This document shows positions 1-11,615 of a stretch of 64,000 nucleotides of DNA, in pieces. The stretch comes from Zopfochytrium polystomum (lineage: Eukaryota; Chytridiomycota; Chytridiomycetes; Chytridiales; Chytridiaceae). The stretch lies in assembly GCA_025765615.1 (NCBI GenBank), contig JAIVFJ010000068.1, positions 1 to 64,000 on the forward strand, read 5' to 3'. Under the pieces are notes generated by a model. It saw only the letters and a program-made list of their open reading frames with translations. It was not told where the DNA came from and did no database searches. Each line of letters starts with the position of its first letter. Within the stretch, counting starts at the first letter, position 1. The translations under genes were made by a program, and so were the position numbers.

Positions 1-1432
1 GAGTGAAAACATTAGAAAAAACGAACTTGCAAAGTCAAAGTGACTCTACCCCTTCTCTCAAGACGTGATGCCGGGGAGACAGCCCCCAAAAACCCACCCA
101 CCATTCACCTTCTCCCACTTCCCCTTTCATCCAATCCGCCTCCAACGTACAACACCCTTCCTCACAACCTCTCCTGCAATAGTTTCCCGCTGCAGGAGAG
201 AAGCTTCCTCGAACCAATCGTCTCGCCGTGCGCAGCGATTCGTCTTTTCGCCACCCAAAAAAGTCGCCCGAGGCTCGGAGGCCAAAGCAAAATTGCCTCG
301 CGTTTGCGCCAGAACGTTAGTGAGCTAGCACTCAAACGCCCGGCGGATTCTTTTTTTTCTTCAACGAGGCGTCCACTCCTCCTCGAAGAGGCCCCCCCCT
401 CGCGCCGCTCCGCCGGTGCCGGAGACTGCCCCGGCCTCGCTGACCCGGCGACGTCAACCGTTTGCGGTTTGGAACTCCCGACCGGCGGCCGACGGGGTCG
501 TCTTCCGCCTTGCAACGCCCCTTGCCGCTTTCTTGTTCACTGGCAGGCCGGCGTTGCGAGGCGGAAGATGACCCGTCGGACGCTTCCAAACGGCAACGCG
601 GGGCAGTCTCCGGCACCGGCGGAACGGCGCGAGGGGCTTCTTTGAGAAGGTGCTTGGACGTCTCGATGGAAAAAAATGTGGGAGGTTGCTGGTTGCGGCG
701 AATGTGTTATCGTCGTTTTATCTGCTAGGTGCACTTCAAATCCTCGCCTAACGGTACACATTCCAGTGATGCTCACATCGAACTCTCTTCCACTGGCCTC
801 TGCCTGCATACCGATCCTCTTCCTGTCCCTGCTTCACGTTATGCTCTATAAAATATCCCTTCGTCTGTTCGCACTGCCGGCTGGCTCTTTCTGCACGTCG
901 ATCCTTCCGGAAAGTTCCGTCCATATATCTTGGTTGTCACATTTTGTACTCTCCTTGTTCTTCCTTCTGCACGTCGATCCTTCAGTGAAAGTTCTTGTTA
1001 GTTGCTATGTAATACCTTACGGAACGGACCTCCCAAAGAAAGTTCCGTGAGGGTTGTCCACGGTTGTTTGTGTGAGACGCACAATACAACGGAACAAATA
1101 AAAAAAAAAGTTACGGGAAAGGGAAGGAAGGTGTGCTCGCCGTTCTCCGTGGAACGTCCCTTCTGCTCGCGCATCCCTCTGCCATCTTTTCACCACCTCT
1201 TCTCTTTGTTACCGCTGTCGCCATCACCCAGCTCAAAGACGTCTTGTGTGGGAAATCGTCGCCGCCACCTCGATGAATTCCTCGCAGAGTATCAATGCCC
1301 TCTCCAAAGAGTGGATTGGGTATTTGTTAGAGGTTTTTCGAAGCAGCCGCGGAATCAGCGGGGATTGGCCAAAGGAAAAATTGCTGTGATTGAAACTCCG
1401 ACAAAAAAGAAAAGAAAAAAAAGGGAAAGAAA
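1..1432. other. Upstream non-coding region of the channel gene
   Basis: No convincing coding exon was found here; open frames run through low-complexity sequence on both strands. It holds a long imperfect inverted repeat (363-666, listed separately). It also has a short direct repeat, ctgcacgtcgatccttc, at 891-907 and 967-983, with gaaagtt-type sequence following each copy. A TATAAA-like string occurs near 847 but is too far from the start codon to be called a promoter. Purine-rich sequence immediately precedes the ATG at 1433. Confidence 0.6.
363..666. repeat. Long imperfect inverted repeat (foldback)
   Basis: The left arm (about 363-518) and the right arm (about 548-666) are reverse complements with scattered mismatches and small gaps. 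The best block pairs 400-432 with 600-632 with a single mismatch. A second block pairs about 491-519 with 549-577. The spacer is about 30 bases. Such a structure could be a foldback/MITE-like element or a hairpin arising from local duplication. No target-site duplication was identified. Confidence 0.6.
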
Positions 1433-3483
1433 ATGACTTCGCTTGACGACCTCGGCTCCGTGAACAGCCTGGTGGCGGACGGCGACGACGACCCGCTCAA
1501 GGACAACGCGTCGGTGCGCTCCAACACGCAGGGATCGCGCTCGTCGGGGCGCAGGTTGGGGGCTGTTACGGGTGTCTGCGCTTCCGTGTTCTCTCGCGCT
1601 CACACACGCACTCTCCATTTCTCTCTCTCTTCGCCTCTTTAACCCACTTCGCGGGGGTCCCAGCGCCGAGGCGGACCTGATCCGGCAGATCTCGCGGCGC
1701 GGTTGGGTGCGCAACGCCGTGTTCCAGCTAACGCTGTCCAACTGGTTCAACAACGTCATCCTCGCCGTCATCCTGCTCAACACGGTCGTGCTGTCGCTGG
1801 AGACGGTGGATAGCATGTACAAGACGTACGGTGAGGGATGCTTCCGGCACAAAAAGGGGGAGAGTGATGATTCGGAAAACGCTCGCTGGACGTTTTTTGG
1901 GTGGGGGGTTGCTTACACACATTTCCTTTTTTCTTAGGATGGTACTTGACTGCTTTCGACAACAGTTTTCTGGGCATTTACATGCTCGAGGCGATTTTGA
2001 AGCTGTACTCGTGGCAGTGGAGCTATTTCAAGTCGGCGTGGAACGTGTTTGGTTCGATGACGACTCTCTCTTGCGACCCCCAGCATCCATTTCTACATTA
2101 CCACCCCCTCGATCTCGCGTCCCAGACCGTCCCACCAATCCTTCACATCCCACCCCCAACCGCCACCCAAAACCTCACACACAGACCTCGTAATCGTCAT
2201 CATCAGCATCGTCACCTGGCTTATCCCATACTTCCTCGCGACCGCGATCTCCTTCAACGTGCGGATCTTTCGCCTCTTCCGGCTCTTCCGCGCGGTCAAG
2301 GCGATCCGGTCACTGCGGGTTTTGCGGACGATCTCGTTCCTGCACTCGCTGCAGGTGATCATATCGACCGTGTTCAAGTCGATCCCGGCGATGGGCAACA
2401 TCGTGCTGCTTGCGGGCATCACGCTGTACATGTTTGCCGTCATCGGCACCGTGTGCTTCCGCAACGTCGACCCGAGGCGGTTCGGCAGCCTCGGTCCGAC
2501 GCTGTTTAGGCTGTTCCAGCTCATGACGCTCGACCATTGGTCGGATATTTATCGCCAGAACGAGGACGCTGCGCCGGGGCTCTATGTTTATGTGCTGGCG
2601 GTCATCTTGCTCGAGACGTTTGTGTTTTTAAAGTAAGGGGTCGTGCATTTGCGTGCGCGCGGGTTCGAGGTGGTCGCCCGTCACGCGGGTTCGCACAGCT
2701 ACCACTGCCATGCCTCACCACCCACTCCCGCCCACCCACCCTACACTTCCACAATGACCATCCCATCCAGCCTCTTCATCGCGGTGATCGTCAACAACCT
2801 ACAATCAGCACGGCGGCGGATCATCAGCAAGCGACGCAAGCGCAAGGAATCGCTGGCGGTCGGCGCGGGCGGGGGTGGTGGGGAGCACGACTTTTTCGAC
2901 CCGTCGGCGGCGGCCGCGGCCGCGACCCTCGGCGTCGGGGCCGGGGGACGGCATCGGAGACAGTCAGAGCACGCTGCGGGACGCGGACGGGAACGAGCTG
3001 CTGCTGAACGGCGGGATGACGGAGGAGAGCAGCGGCATCGATAACTATTATTCGCCGACGCTGCCGTCCTCGTTGAGTATTTTTTTTTCTTTGTTTGTTT
3101 TTTTTTTTTTTGGATTCCTGGGCGGCCGCGGTTCCGTCACTTGTATTGTTAAAACAGCCTTCCCTGCGTCTGTTTCTTCTCACCTCCCGCCTTTCACCCC
3201 GAATCACACAGCACAAAGTCGCTCATTTCGCAGTACTACATGCTGCTAGCGTCGCTGGAGGTGAACCAGCTCATGTACCAGAAGCAGCAACAGGTTTTGG
3301 ACGAGCTGGGTGAGTGCGTTACTCATATCCCTTTTTTTGTTTCTTTTTTGTTTCTTTCTGTTTCTCCATTTTGGAAGCTGCAAGCAGCAGGGAGTGCTCT
3401 TTAACGGATCGCCCATTGTTTGCCCCCCACTTCGCCCCACGCTTTTCTTTATTCCCATAGTCGACTTGTCCAAAGAAAAGTGA
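1433..3483 (+). CDS. CatSper-like single-domain voltage-gated cation channel
   Basis: Predicted six-transmembrane ion channel of about 425 residues in the plasma membrane. Exons: 1433-1554, 1664-1830, 1938-2051, 2185-2632, 2771-about 3078, about 3213-3309, 3461-3483; the junctions up to 2771 and the last one keep phase. S1 is in exon 2, S2 in exon 3, and S3-S6 in exons 4-5. S4 carries regularly spaced Arg/Lys (R-I-F-R-L-F-R). The pore reads LMTLDHWSDIY, matching the T-x-D-x-W filter signature of CatSper pores. The C-terminus (YYMLLASLEVNQLMYQKQQQ, then VLDELVD) is a coiled-coil tail like that of CatSper1. The frame shifts by one base inside a G run at 2937-2947, and the junction near 3078/3213 is unresolved. 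In animals CatSper is a sperm flagellar Ca2+ channel; a role in zoospore flagella here is inference. Confidence 0.85.
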
Positions 3484-4291
3484 TCAGTTGTTGGAGCCAA
3501 GAAATCCATTGCAGAAGAAGAAACTCTTTATAATTTTGCCTGTTCCCGCGTTCTGATCATTGCGACTTGCTATTTTTCTCAAACCTTCCTCCCCCCGCCC
3601 CAACTCACACTCACCCCAACCTTTTTCTTTCCGTACTTGGCGATCTCGTCGACTGCCATCTCCGCACTTGTAGTGAATAATTTTGTTTTACGCGTACCCT
3701 TTTTAATAACACTGCACATGAACCACCGTTCGAGAACAAATTACACCTTTCCTACTCTTAGCCGAAGAGGGAAAAAGTCAGCGAAGTTAGAGAGTGTGAA
3801 GACCATGAACAACATAAACGGTACCACCGCTGCCACCGCCAGCTCGAAACCCCCACCACCACCACCAGCGCCAGAGAACAAGAGGCGCAAGTGTCAGCAG
3901 CAACCAGAGCGACCATCACAGTTCCAGTCATAGCCGGTGGTAGCCGTCGAGTGTGTGTGCTGCCTTTCCGCACGGGCGGAGGCGGTGGGGTGTGGGGAGA
4001 AGAGAAGGAGCGACCACAACGCAACTGTTCTCAAGAATCACACTCACCGACTTCCGCCATTGTCCAGTCCTGTCTGGCGGCTTGCTTGACAGAAGCTACA
4101 CTTGGTGGCGGTCGGTTGCCTTCTCCACATCGTGAAGAAGTTTTCCCGCGAAGGGAGACAATTTCGAAGAAGAGCCCATTCATAGTGCCCAACCAGAGAG
4201 ATAGAGAGATCGGATTGGAGCGAGACGAGACAGAGCGACAGCGGAGAGCGAGAGAAAGAAAGAGAGAGAGAGAAAGCAAGAGAGAAAGAAA

Positions 4292-4338
<47 letters not shown>

Positions 4339-4965
4339 AGATGGCTCCCGCACACACTCGTCAATGGGCTTGGAAAAAAAAGAAAGCCTGGCTCCTGCTG
4401 CTCGTCTCTCTTTGTGCTTTCTTTTTGCGACAGTAAAATGCTGTCCTCATCAGCCGTCTCGCTGAAAGTGAGACTCTTCCCCGACCCTTCCAGCAGGCAC
4501 CATGGATGGGGGAGGGGGCGGCTCAACGGGTAAAAGATATGCTTTTTCTTCCTCTTGTTTTTTCCAGCATGTTGAAGGTGTGGACGATAAAACGAAGAAA
4601 CAAAAAAACCAAATAAAGTGTTCGAGCGTAATGAGAAGAGAAGCACGCGAGAAAAAGAAGAAACGAAGAAGCATACCACCACTCGAAGAACGAGCGCACG
4701 AAAAGAAAAAGAAAAAAAATAACCAAAGGAAGTTTGCGAGGCCGGATGCAACAAACAACGCACACACGGATGAAGAACGAAAGGGAAAAAAAAAAAAAAA
4801 AAAAAAAAAAAAGAAAGGAAAAGGAGAGAAGGAAAACAGACTCAAAGAAAAACGAGCATTTAACAGATCCTCCTTGGCCCACGGACGGAGAGAAAAGGGA
4901 CATTGGGGAGGAGGGGAGGGAAAGAGGAAAAGTCCAAAGCTAAAAACCCACCCGTACTCGTCCCA
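3484..4965. other. Intergenic region, simple-sequence rich
   Basis: No exon with family similarity was recognised on either strand. It contains a purine tract of GA repeats (about 4255-4340) and a poly-A tract near 4789-4812. The Lys- and Glu-rich open frames here are by-products of these repeats. It lies between the 3' ends of two convergent genes. Confidence 0.6.
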
Positions 4966-7567
4966 TCAAACATACACGAACCCACCGCCGCCGCTCTTCC
5001 CGACCCACAGCGCCGAGGCGTCGGTCGTTTTGACGAGCAGGCGCGCCGGGAGGTTGATCTGGGCGTTGAGGAAAGGCACGAGGGTGATGCTCGCGACAAA
5101 GTAAAACAGCAGGCCAAAGGCGATCGAGATGGGTAGCGCGGGGAGCGCCTTTTGCCAGATCACCAGGAGGAAGATGGTCATGTTCAGGCCCGTCAGGACC
5201 GCGACCATGCACGTCACCGTCGTCACCCAGTCAAAGAGCGCTGGAGTACGAACCCCAACAACGCACAAAAATATTGGTCAGGTACAAACCAAAAACAGTT
5301 AACGCTTAAAACACAACGGGCAACTCACCGGCGCGCGACACAAGGACGCTGTAAAAAACAAAATCGCCGAGCCCGAGCTTCATGCCGCTCCGCTCGTCCT
5401 CCTCGTCCTCGTCGCCGTCGCCATCGTTCGCAGCCCTCCCCTCGCCGCCGGCACCGGCACCGGCAGCAGCAGCACCATCGCCGCCCCCGCCGCCCCCCCC
5501 TCGACCGCCCCTCGGACCTCCGCGAGGACGGCGAGGGGCCAAGCGACGCCGAGTTCTTTTCGCGCGCCAGCAGGTTCTCCATCGAGACCGTTTCGCGCAC
5601 GTTCGGCGACTCGCTGGCCGACGCCGGGAACTCGAGCAGCGGCCGGCTTTCGACGCCGCTGTGTTCCGTGGGCATCGGCGACGGGCTGGCGAGGCTGGCG
5701 CTGTCGGGAGGGTAGCGTCTCGGCGTGTCGGCCGGGGTGGCCATCATCCAAATCATGGCTGCGGGTGGACGGCGAAAAAAAAAAAGGCGATTGAAGCGGC
5801 GGCGAAGGTTAGACAGGCGGCGTGGGAGGGGGTGTTGGATCAGCAAACAAAATCTGGAGCAGAAGTGACCAAAAAAAGGGACACGAACTTGAGTAAAGCA
5901 AAGCCGGGATCTCGCGATTGTTCTTTTTCGAATTCTCGATCAGAATTTTTAGCGGGCCAAACGGACAGAGCACTGCAATCAAGTCTGGTTGTAAAGCAAA
6001 AAAGTAAGGGCCCTCGTCAGCAGGCTGCTTACAACTAAATCCTGTCACTAACCCCAAACCGCCAGCAGCGCGAGAAGCAGCCAACTTGTTATCGCACTGA
6101 TGCTGGTCAAATTGAATGCCTTGAAAGCAGAGCAACAGATAAGGATGAAGTTAATCTTCACGCTCAAATGAGAAAAAAAAAATAAGTGAAAGCTCACCAT
6201 CATACTACTCATAAGGACCAAGTATATCTGTTCCAGCCAGCGAGGGTCCCTTGAAAAAGATGACAATCAACCCAACCACGCACAAGTTCCACAAGAAGAC
6301 GAAAAAAGTTATATAATCGAAGGCGGCATTCGATACGCTGGGAAAAGGGAGTTAATTGCCGTGCTAACCCTCGTGCAGCTGGGCCGTGTTACCTTAGGAG
6401 CTGAAGGCCGAGGGTGAAACCAAACAGACCGAGGAGACCCAGAACAATGATACCGAAAATCCCATAGAGAATCTTTGCAACATAGAGACAACCGTTAGTA
6501 TGCACCGTTTGCATTATACAAAAAAAGAAATAAAACAAAACAAAAAAATGTTGGTATCCACACCTTCATGCAGTTGAAGATGAAAAGCAGCACAATCACG
6601 ATTGTGGCACCCACAACCTGGCCCAGAATAATAAGGGCGGCCTTGACCGATGCGCCGCTGTCACCCGTATCGGCGTTGTCAGCGTTCCCGGCCACGACTG
6701 AGGTCAAACCGCCCACAAAAATGTCTGGCGATTGGCCTGATAGTCCAGCGTCGAACAGCGGCGACACGGGGTTCGTCACTTTGACCCACAGGATCGAGAG
6801 GACGATGCACAGAAGAACGGGCCGGAGAATCACGTAGAGCTGGTTCATGTAAAACTTTACGTTCTCCACGTCCTCTTCATCGAACGGTTCGGGCGCTAGT
6901 CCTCCGCTGCCGCGCCTCAAGCTGGAGGAACTGGCGTTCTGGTGCGCTTTTTCTGCAAGACAACAAGCCATAACACAACGCAAAGTTTAAAAACTCATGA
7001 TAACATCAACAGCTTGCCACACTCACTCCTATTTAGCAACTGAGCGACGTTCCGGAACCCAAACACCTTCCGCCGCCGCAAGCTCCCGATGGACGCCGCG
7101 TCGTCCATATCCCTTCCACCGCTCGCCGCGGAATGCTGCTGAGACTGATAATGAAGGCGATCCTGCGACTCCGAGCTCAGTCCGCCGCCGCCCGAGGACG
7201 AGTTCCCTGCGGCGCGATCCTGGGAGCCTTGCGCCGCCGCCGTCGCCGCCTTCGCCAGGCCCGAACACACTAGGCGATGCTCTGGCCAGTCTTGGGCCTG
7301 GCAGGGCTGAGAGCAGTACTGGGCGGCGTTGACGGGATCGCAGATGGAGCACATGAAGCGGGCGGGTTTAGAGCATACTCGGCAGATGGGACGATCGGTG
7401 ACGGACGGAGATCGCAGTGGGGTGGCTGAGGAGGGGTCATCTGAAACGTTGGGGGCGGCTGATCGGGTCGATGAGAAGTCTCCAAGCTCGATGGTGGGGC
7501 CGGCCTGCCGGTGGCCGTCGCTAGTGGAGTGGTTGGAATTAGGGCAGGGGGAGCGGGGGTTGGTCAT
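4966..7567 (-). CDS. Presenilin (intramembrane aspartyl protease) with N-terminal MYND finger
   Basis: Catalytic subunit of a gamma-secretase-type protease, about 672 residues, multi-pass in endomembranes. Exons (minus): 7567-7027, 6952-6564, 6472-6393, 6337-6198, 6119-6053, 5984-5889, 5758-5329, 5240-4966. Exon 1 encodes a MYND zinc finger (CRVC, CSIC, YCSQPCQ, DW, H, C) and low-complexity linkers. Exon 2 begins TM1. Catalytic motifs are WDLIAVL in TM6 (split by an intron, Asp codon G|AC), GLGD in TM7 after a long variable loop, and PALP near the C-terminus. FGPLKILIEN and YITFFVFLWNLCVVGLIV match presenilin closely. Two single-base frame breaks are needed: one at the A5 run 6254-6258 and one at the C-rich run 5483-5500. 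TM6 has Trp where presenilins have Tyr before the catalytic Asp. Joining exon 1 to exon 2 rests on a GTGAGT donor and conserved phase. Confidence 0.9.
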
Positions 7568-7860
7568 GTGGAGGGGTTAACGACAGACAGAAACCAGCGA
7601 TCATGGCAAGCGATCTGGACGCGATCGACTTTGACAATCACAATCGGCGGACGTAGAACATTGCCCGGCTGAAAGGTAAGAGGGTGGGGGTAGTGTCCTA
7701 CCTGATGCTGCTGCTGCTGCCGCCGCCGCCGCTGCCGCTCCTTGGCGCCGCCGTCGTCGCCGACCGCTCTGCCATTTTCTGGAAAGTGGAGACAAGGGGG
7801 GGAAATAGAAGGGACGGCGGCACGGGGTCTGTTGACAGACTGATGATATCCGCACGAAAC

Positions 7861-7891
<31 letters not shown>

Positions 7892-8443
7892 TATGCTCTG
7901 ATGCTACCTCACAGTCAACTTTACTTCTGCAGCATGCCCTTACAAGGAAAAAACCGCGACTACGCCCGCCCAAACGTTCAACGCGCAAACCTTAATAGGT
8001 GTCGGCGACAGGCCCCTGGCGGAGGCTGCTGCAAAATCGTTTTAACTTCTTTTCCTTCGGTCCCCGCTCTCGCTAACGACGCTGGCACGACTTTCCGCTT
8101 CCACCGCCAAAAAGAAATATTTTAATCCTTTCGCCAAAGTCTCACCGTATGTTTGCTTGTTGTTGTTTCGTTCTGTTCTCATTTCGTGTTTTGCTTGTGT
8201 TTCAAGTGTTATCAATTGGAACTTTCGACAGTGAGAACAAAGGCAAAGGCCGTGTTGGAGCTTGGCGGTTTTTCACCCTGTTTTAGTCTCTCTCGATTGT
8301 CGAATGCATTGAGCTTTGCAAGCCTGAAACTCGCTTTGTTTATCAAGCCCTTGGAGGCTTTGTCCATCACACAATAATTGCTGGGGTATTTCAGTTTCTG
8401 CCGACCTGCTTGGTGCAGTAATGCACCTTCAGCTTCACACACA

Positions 8444-8512
<69 letters not shown>

Positions 8513-8762
8513 CTTCAGTTGCCTTTCATTTAAAGCTCGAGCAGAGACTTGAGCGAATCGGTCCTTAACAGTCTTGCACAGAAACATTGGGGACAATCCG
8601 CGAGCGGCCCCAAGATGGCTGTTGTTGCGACAACAACAAGCTGCGGGCGGGAAAACAGATCACCCGCGCAGTTTGCAGGGATAAAATCTTTCTCCTCCGA
8701 CGAAAAACCCAACGCGCGAACAACCCACCCGCATCAGGCTGCCAAAAAAAATAACAGCAACA
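7568..8762. other. Divergent intergenic region between presenilin and the SDR gene
   Basis: Non-coding as far as can be seen. It contains a GCTGCTGCCGCC-rich stretch (7704-7740), a poly-A run (about 7861-7888) and a CA microsatellite of roughly 65 bases (about 8440-8507). It must hold the promoters of both divergent genes, but no specific element was recognised. Confidence 0.55.
8440..8507. repeat. CA dinucleotide microsatellite
   Basis: About 65 bases of nearly perfect CA repeat in the divergent spacer between presenilin and the tandem SDR. Confidence 0.85.
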
Positions 8763-10968
8763 ATGGCGAGCAACTCATCGGCAACAACGACGACGACGGC
8801 GGCGGCGTCGTCGCTCAACGTCATCATCACTGGGGCGTCGGCCGGCATCGGCCGCGAACTCGCCTTCCTCTACGCTGCGCACGTCTTCAAAACGCAACCC
8901 ACCGTGGGGTCTTCCCTCACCTCCCGCCTTGCCGCCTTGGTCGGCCTGGGCATCGCCAGGCGCCCGGATGGCCTCGTCCTCGTCCTGACCGCCCGCCGTC
9001 TCGAGATGCTCGAGCAGCTCCGCGGCGAGCTCACCCAGGCCTACCCCGCCGAGGCTGCTGCAGGCAAGCTGGTCGTGGATGTAAGCAAGCAAGTAAACTG
9101 CACGCTGAACACCCAACGTTAACCCACGACCATGACGTCATCCCCCCCCAGATCCTGCAACTCGACGTGCGCGACGCCGCGGCGGTCATTGCTGCCGTCC
9201 GTGGATCCGTAGCGCGTCACGCCCACATCGACACGGTGATAGCCAACGCGGGCCGCGGCTCCGCGGACATGCCGCCGCTGGGCACGCACGAGGCCTTTGT
9301 GCAGCACAAGGACATGGTCGACACGAACCTGGTAGGGCTCGTCGCGACCACGTACGCGGCGGTGGAACACTTCCGCGCGACGGGACGCGGGCACATAGTC
9401 GGCATCTCGTCGGTGGCCTCGTTCCAGGCAAAGTCGTCATACAGCGCGTCCAAGGCCGCCGTCAATTCGTTCCTGGACACGGTCCGCGAAGAGGTGCGCG
9501 ACGTCGTCGACCCCGCGACGGGAAGGAAGGGCGGCATCAACGTGTCGGTGATCCACCCGGGGTACGTGGCCACCGAGATCAACCGCCACTACAGGAACCC
9601 GCCGTTCATGGTGTCGGTGCAGCGCGGCGCGCGGGACCTCTTCCACGCCGTGATCAGGCGCTCCAACGTCGCGTTCGTCCCGCCGTGGCCGTGGTCCGCC
9701 ATCGCCCTCGTCCTCTTCCTGATCCCGCACGTGCTGCAGAACAAGTTCCGCCCGAACCTCATCAAGGCGCTTCCGGCGGCGCCTGCCGGCCCTTCGACCG
9801 CCGTTACTGCGGCAACGCCGCTGCTGAAAAAGCGAAAGGTTGTGTACATCACCGGCGCGAGCGCTGGCATCGGGGAGTCTCTCGCGCTCCGGTATGCAAA
9901 AGTGCACGTCCAGCGGGCGGAGCCGATCGCGCTTGTGCTTCTGGCGAGGACCGTGAGCAAGTTGGAGGGAGTCAAGAAGTCAATCGAAGGCATTGCGAAG
10001 GACGCGGCGCCTGGGCTCGTCACAGTCCACGTACGTTTGTTGTCTTGCTGTTTCGCGCCCATCCTCCCCTCACCCCCCACCCCCCTCCTCCAATTTCCGT
10101 AGTATCTCGTCGCCACCACCACTAGCTTCTAAAAACTCCCCTTTTTATTTAGTTGCAAGAACTCGATGTTTCCAACGGCGAGGATGTTTACACTACATTC
10201 CGCGCTCTCGCGGCCCTTCCGGCTCCCGGCCCCCCACACGTTGTGGTCGCAAACGCGGGGCTGTTGTCGAAGCATACCGTTGGCGTTGATTTGGATTCGA
10301 CCATTCCGGCCGTGCTAAAGACGATCGACACTAATGTTACCGGGCTCTGCGCGACGGCAAACGTTTCGATCGAGCTCTTCAGGGCCAACGGGGGCGGACA
10401 GTTCGTGACGGTCGGGTAAGTTTGCGAAAAAGGTGGAGTTGGTGATGGAGAGTTTTCACACCAGTGCAGGGTTGGTGGGAGTTTGTTTGGGTCCCGACGG
10501 ACATCTGCCTACGAACGTTTTTTTTTTTTGTGGCATGCCCCACGGTCACTTACTTAAACTCTCACGCTCCCCTTCACCGCTTGTGTTTGTTGACCGTGAA
10601 TCCACGCCCACAAAATACCCACTCCCAACACCTATTGCAGCTCGGTCGTGGCCTTCCGCGGCTTCCGGCAGAGCGCGACGTACGCGGCGACCAAGGCCTT
10701 TGTGCGCAACTACACGCACTTCCTGCGGACGGCGACGGCGGGCGACAACATTGCGGTGACGGGGCTGCACCCGGGGTACGTCGACACTTCGATGACGTCC
10801 GGGATCGCGAGCCGGCCGATGGTCATTTCGCCGGAGCGGTGCGCGGAGCTGATGCTGTACCACATTGAGCGCCGGACGACCACGGCGATCCTGCCGTGGC
10901 CGCTTTGGCTGCTGACGGGCGTGCTGCCGTTCTTGCCGTCGCCGATTTTCAGGGCTCTGACGGCTTGA
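8763..10968 (+). CDS. Tandem two-domain short-chain dehydrogenase/reductase
   Basis: NAD(P)-dependent oxidoreductase of 595 residues made of two complete SDR domains in one chain. Exons 8763-9080, 9152-10030, 10153-10415 and 10641-10968 join in phase. Domain 1 has the cofactor motif TGASAGIG, IANAG, and the active site Ser...YSASK, ending near residue 330 in a hydrophobic segment (AIALVLFLIPHVL). Domain 2 starts again with TGASAGIG inside the same exon 2, then VANAG and YAATK, and ends with a hydrophobic WPLWLLTGVLPFLP segment. Both catalytic sets look intact, so both halves may be active. The terminal hydrophobic segments suggest membrane association. The substrate is unknown; ketosphinganine-reductase-like or general SDR activity is possible, but nothing in the sequence decides it. 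Confidence 0.9.
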
Positions 10969-11615
10969 ACGTTCCCTTTATTTTATTTTTTTTTTTTTTC
11001 CCTGATTTCAAGTTTGACCTCCTTTTTCGGGGGTTTTGAGCGGACAGCTGCACGATGGGGGGTTACCCTGTGTCTTCTTCTCCATCGCCCGCTTTCCTTC
11101 CTGCTTGCCCGCCAACTTAAGCTGCCCAGGTATTGTTACGTCTCCCTCGCTCCCTCTCTCTCTCTCTCACTGTTATGTTCTTTTAATTTGGTCTTTTTTC
11201 TGTCGGTGTACCTCTTCACGTGAAGAGACGATTATTTTTTCGGTCCTACGAAAGTGTTGTTGCCGGATCCTCTCTCCGTTACTGTCTTTTTTCTTTCTTT
11301 TTTTTTTTTTTTTTTTTTGGTTGTTGGCTTCTGTTATGTTTCTCAAGTCTGAGTGAGCCTCTTTTGCGTTTACAAGCCCGCGCCGTAATACAGGAGCAGC
11401 GGAATGCGCAGCTGATTGAGCGGAAACAGGTTTCCTTTGGCGCGCGGCAGAAGGCGTGGAGGAGGAGGAGTGAGGAGGGTGAAGAGTATGTAGTTTATTG
11501 AATCGCCATATGCTTGGGGGTGTTGGTGTGGGTGGGTTGGGTGGCGGGCGGCTTTTGGGGCGTTGTGAGACACAGCCCGCACAGAGACAAGACGACAAAC
11601 AAGGGGGGAAAAAAA
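10969..11615. other. Intergenic region
   Basis: No exon recognised. Poly-T tracts occur at about 10983-10999 and 11297-11318, typical of the spacer sequence in this window. It separates the SDR stop from the metallopeptidase start at 11616. Confidence 0.6.

Noticed and set aside
4256..4341. Arg/Glu-rich open frames over GA repeats, likewise at 36536-36606 and 55319-55389
   Set aside because: They are translations of dinucleotide repeats, with no start context, no splice logic and no ordered sequence.
4502..5104. Lys-rich plus-strand open frame of 200 codons
   Set aside because: It arises from A-rich spacer and overlaps antisense the last presenilin exon, which has clear family matches.
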